Below are positions 8,901-11,587 of a stretch of DNA of 11,587 nt, one piece after another. The DNA comes from Pleurotus ostreatus/Saccharomyces cerevisiae fusant (Eukaryota > Opisthokonta): NCBI GenBank assembly GCA_024196135.1, contig JAMQCK010001137.1, forward strand, positions 1 to 11,587, in the 5' to 3' direction. The notes under the pieces are model-generated. The model saw nothing but the letters and a program-made list of their open reading frames with translations. It was not told where the DNA came from and searched no databases. Both the position numbers and the translations under genes were made by a program. The stretch's first letter is position 1. Every line of letters starts with the position of its first letter.

Positions 8901-9294
8901 GATGGTGGAAAGCAAATGGAGAACCGCACAGCCACTGCCAGTGCGAGGCTGTCACATCGACACCGTGACTGTATCCTTGAATGACCGGGTTCACACATCG
9001 GTCCGCGAATATATATGCATGATCAGCTCAGACAATATGTAGAATAGCCACATCAGAGTTCCTCTGCAACGTGGCCAAAGTGCGTATCGATGGGGAATTC
9101 TTCCGGCTCAGCGGAGACAAGGCCTGCTAGGGCCTGCTGGTCATGCGTTACACTGAAGCAGCCTTGTAGAAAATTGTTGTTGAACAGCAGTACGAGCGAC
9201 GAGCATGCGGCACAGAACCAGATAGTACAACAGGTAATAAAGATACATCCTAACCAAGAGTCACGCAAAAGCACCGGCATCATGAAGCAGCACT
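8901..9294. other. Tandem intergenic region: 5' flank of copy B and 3' flank of condensin gene
   Basis: No gene is seen. The left part, next to copy B, resembles the 5' flank of copy A: GTGGCTGTGC lies upstream of both starts, and AGTCACGG lies further upstream of both. The right part is the 3' flank of the condensin gene. Confidence 0.5.
9010..9016 (-). promoter_or_regulatory. Possible TATA box of copy B
   Basis: TATATAT lies about 110 nt upstream of the copy B start on the minus strand, a usual fungal distance. No equivalent is seen before copy A, where similarity to this flank stops at about position 813. Confidence 0.45.
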
Positions 9295-11587
9295 TTACTC
9301 TTCCTCCTCTTCCACGGCCTCCATCCGCACCTTCCTCGATGGCGGCTTCCGCGCCTTCGCCGTCGACGACGACACCCGCCGCTTCTTCCCCTTCACCCGC
9401 TTCTCCAGCTCCCGATCCTCTTCGCCCTGTAACCTATGCTCCTCCAGTATCTGTAGGAATTATCATCATCAGCAAACACGATCGCCGTTTCGCTACCCAG
9501 CATCGACGCACCTTCTCAAACTCGGCCAGCTCCTCTTCATTCTTCTCATTCTTTGCCGCCTTGCTCGCCTTCGCCTGCTTCACGATCGCCACGAAGCGCT
9601 CGTACACGACCGGCTCGTGCAGCTTGTCTCGATACAGCTGCTGGCTCTCGATCAGCCGCTTGATGCTCTTCTCGCCCTTGTAGCTGATCAGCGACAAGCA
9701 GAGCGCGATGTCCCGCCACTGCCTGGGGTCCTCCGTGAGGCGGAAGCGCTGGCAGAGGCGCTCGACGATCCCATCCGTCTGCCGCTCGCCGGCGTTGACG
9801 TATGTGAAGATGTACTTCATCGTGCTCTCGAAGGTTTGCTCATCCACCGCCCGCGGACCCGTCGATAAGTGGCTGATGACTGTGCCTAACGTTAGCTGCA
9901 TTCCTATACTCGGATCGAATACAAACTCACTGTCTTGCAAGTTGTTGTAGATGGTCTTATCCTTCGACGAGATCTGAAGGAAGAAGTGCTTCGCCAGGTC
10001 CGCAATCCGCGGCTCCGGATCGCTGACGAGCTTCGCAATCTCGCCGATCTGGCCCTTGACCTTGATCATGCCATTGTGGATGAGATGCGTGAGGACCATG
10101 AGCGTGTTCTTCTTCACGACGATGTCGTCGTCGCTCAGCCCGCGGTACAGATGGTTGTTGTTCTCGTCGATGAGATGACTGAAGGAGACGGCGACATCAC
10201 CGAGGGCGACGACGATGTTGCTGCGGATGTTGGCGTTCTTCGACGTCTCGAGGATCTTGAGGAGAAGGGTGAGGTTGGCATCGCAGAACTGCGAGCTGAC
10301 ACAAAGGAACTTGGCGAGCGAGAGTGTGGCCGCGGCGCGCAGGACTTTGTTCTAAACCATTGTTAGTGAAGCGCCTTGTAGCAAGATCCCTTTGCTGACC
10401 TTATATTTGTGAGGACTAGCGCACACATGATGAAGAATGGGGCCGTAGAGTGCGAGCAAGGAGTCCTCTCCATACAACAGCTCGCGCTCGCGAATCCCCA
10501 AGAACATGTCACCGAGCTCGTCCTCCGCATTGCCCGTCACGCCGTCCAGCCCGTCCGCTTCCTTCGACGTGTCGCGGCTGTCTTGCTTCTTGCCCTTCTT
10601 CTCATCTGACATTATGTTAATACAGGCGAGGGTACGATATTGTTCCTTCACTTACTGGCTTCCTTCTCATCCTTCTGCCGCTTCCACTCGCGCTCCACAA
10701 CCTCCATGAACGCGATATGCCGGATCGCCACATGCCCCACGACGAACAGCAGCTGGCTCAGCTCGAACGCGTCGCCAAGGTCACCCTGCTCCCCAGCACC
10801 GTCATTCGGCGTGCTGAAGTCATCTTGCCCCTCGTCCATGGCACTCTCGTCGCGCTCGCCGTCCCCAACGGAAGGCCCCGGCGTCGCCCGCCTCGAGAAC
10901 GCGCGCATGGTCAGCGTCTTGATGACGGCGTTGCAGAAGACGTCAGGGTGCTCGCTCAGCGCGTACACGGTGTTGATTATCTGCTCAGCGAGCCCGAACC
11001 AGTCGATCTTGCGACACGGGCGCTCGATGGTCTCCTGGAGCTTGCGGAAGATGGGGTGATCCACGGGGAAGCGGACGGTATTGTCGGCTAGGGACCCTGC
11101 AAGACGATGAGACCTACCAATACGGCTAACAGCTTGCGATGCTCTTACCTTTGACCTTCTTCGCGCTGCCATTGAGGCGCTGCAAAGCTAGACAGGTATA
11201 ACGAGCGAGCAGCAAATCCGTCTACAGTGGATCATCAGGTCAACTTCAACACCAGTCTAGGGTCAAACATACCTTGCCATGATGCCCCAGCCCCGTCTTC
11301 AGCATAAGGTCGACCCGGTCCGTCAACACATCCCGTCTTGCTGTTGCGAGCATGCCGAGTATGATGATCGCGCCACGCCGCTGTTGCCTCGGTAAGGCCT
11401 TCTGCGCGCCTACGGGTCCACGTTAACATACCTCCCACCTATAAACATATTTGGGCGTACTGTACACGCTCCAGAGCTTGCTGATCACATAGTCATGCAC
11501 CAAGTTCTCGCTCATGAACACGCGCATGAGCTCCTCCAAGCTGGTCAGCTCGGCCAGGGTACCGTCGTGCGTGAGCCTGAGTTCACT
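9295..11587 (-). CDS. Condensin complex subunit 1, C-terminal half (5' end outside window)
   Basis: Eight exons on the minus strand: 11587-11432, 11380-11273, 11221-11149, 11096-10656, 10605-10400, 10351-9931, 9885-9512 and 9450-9295. Introns are 45-61 nt, and they give 644 residues before a TAA at 9295-9297. The protein is the HEAT-repeat non-SMC subunit (Cnd1/Ycs4/CAP-D2) of condensin, which loads on and compacts chromosomes in mitosis. Family blocks include RRGAIIILGMLATARRDVL, DLLLARYTCLALQRLNGSAK, VLRAAATLSLAKFLCVS and IRSNIVVALGDVAVSF. The block YRGLSDDDIVVKKNTLMVLT, followed by LIHNGMIKVKGQIGEIA, marks the conserved Cnd1 C-terminal domain. A variable acidic Ser/Pro linker sits near 10780-10900, and the C-terminus is basic then acidic (KGKKRR, EEEEE), NLS-like. 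The full protein is usually about 1,200-1,400 residues, so about half is here. The 45-nt intron at 9886-9930 is in frame and stop-free; its GTGAGT donor, CTAAC branch and TAG acceptor support splicing. No defect is seen. Confidence 0.9.

Noticed and set aside
1..11587. CRISPR arrays, tRNA or rRNA genes, and complete transposons with terminal repeats
   Set aside because: None was seen on reading either strand. The only large inverted similarity is the copy A/copy B pair, which is gene sequence with no transposase.

Overview
The window looks like nuclear DNA from a basidiomycete fungus, probably an Agaricomycete of the polypore type. The genes are packed closely and cut by many short introns (about 45-60 nt, one of 98 nt) with GTRNGT-like donors and YAG acceptors. 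The coding DNA is GC-rich, and several of the gene families are typical of mushroom genomes. The organism is an inference from these traits; no rRNA, tRNA or marker gene settles it.

Layout from left to right. (1) 1-729, plus strand: the 3' part of NMD3, the 60S ribosomal subunit export adaptor. (2) 780-820: a 15-T tract between two perfect 13-bp direct repeats. (3) 890-2896, plus strand: a decayed full-length relative ('copy A') of the gene at 6921-8900. (4) 2897-3500: no gene seen. (5) 3501-3522: a 16-bp palindrome abutting a TATA box. (6) 3647-4432, plus strand: a five-exon gene for a small secreted ten-cysteine protein. (7) 5069-6310, plus strand: a four-exon gene for a glycosylated, probably GPI-anchored surface protein with two similar domains. 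(8) 6921-8900, minus strand: a five-exon gene ('copy B') for a 591-residue P-loop NTPase with a restriction-endonuclease-like C-terminal region. It matches the Crinkler/RHS type of eukaryotic effector. (9) 9295-11587, minus strand: the C-terminal half of condensin subunit 1 (Cnd1/Ycs4), with eight exons and its 5' end off the window.

Two housekeeping genes (NMD3 and condensin) therefore bracket an accessory island. The island holds two inverted paralogs of a Crinkler/RHS-type NTPase, and between them two genes for secretory-pathway proteins. Copies A and B share three intron positions and phases, identical lengths for exons 2 and 3, and similarity in the 5' flank. That points to DNA-level duplication rather than retroposition. 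Copy B reads as an intact gene. Copy A is open only through its NTPase part and then breaks up. No shared pathway for the two secretory genes can be shown from the sequence.

All exon structures were worked out by reading splice sites and comparing the paralogs. None is confirmed by transcript data.
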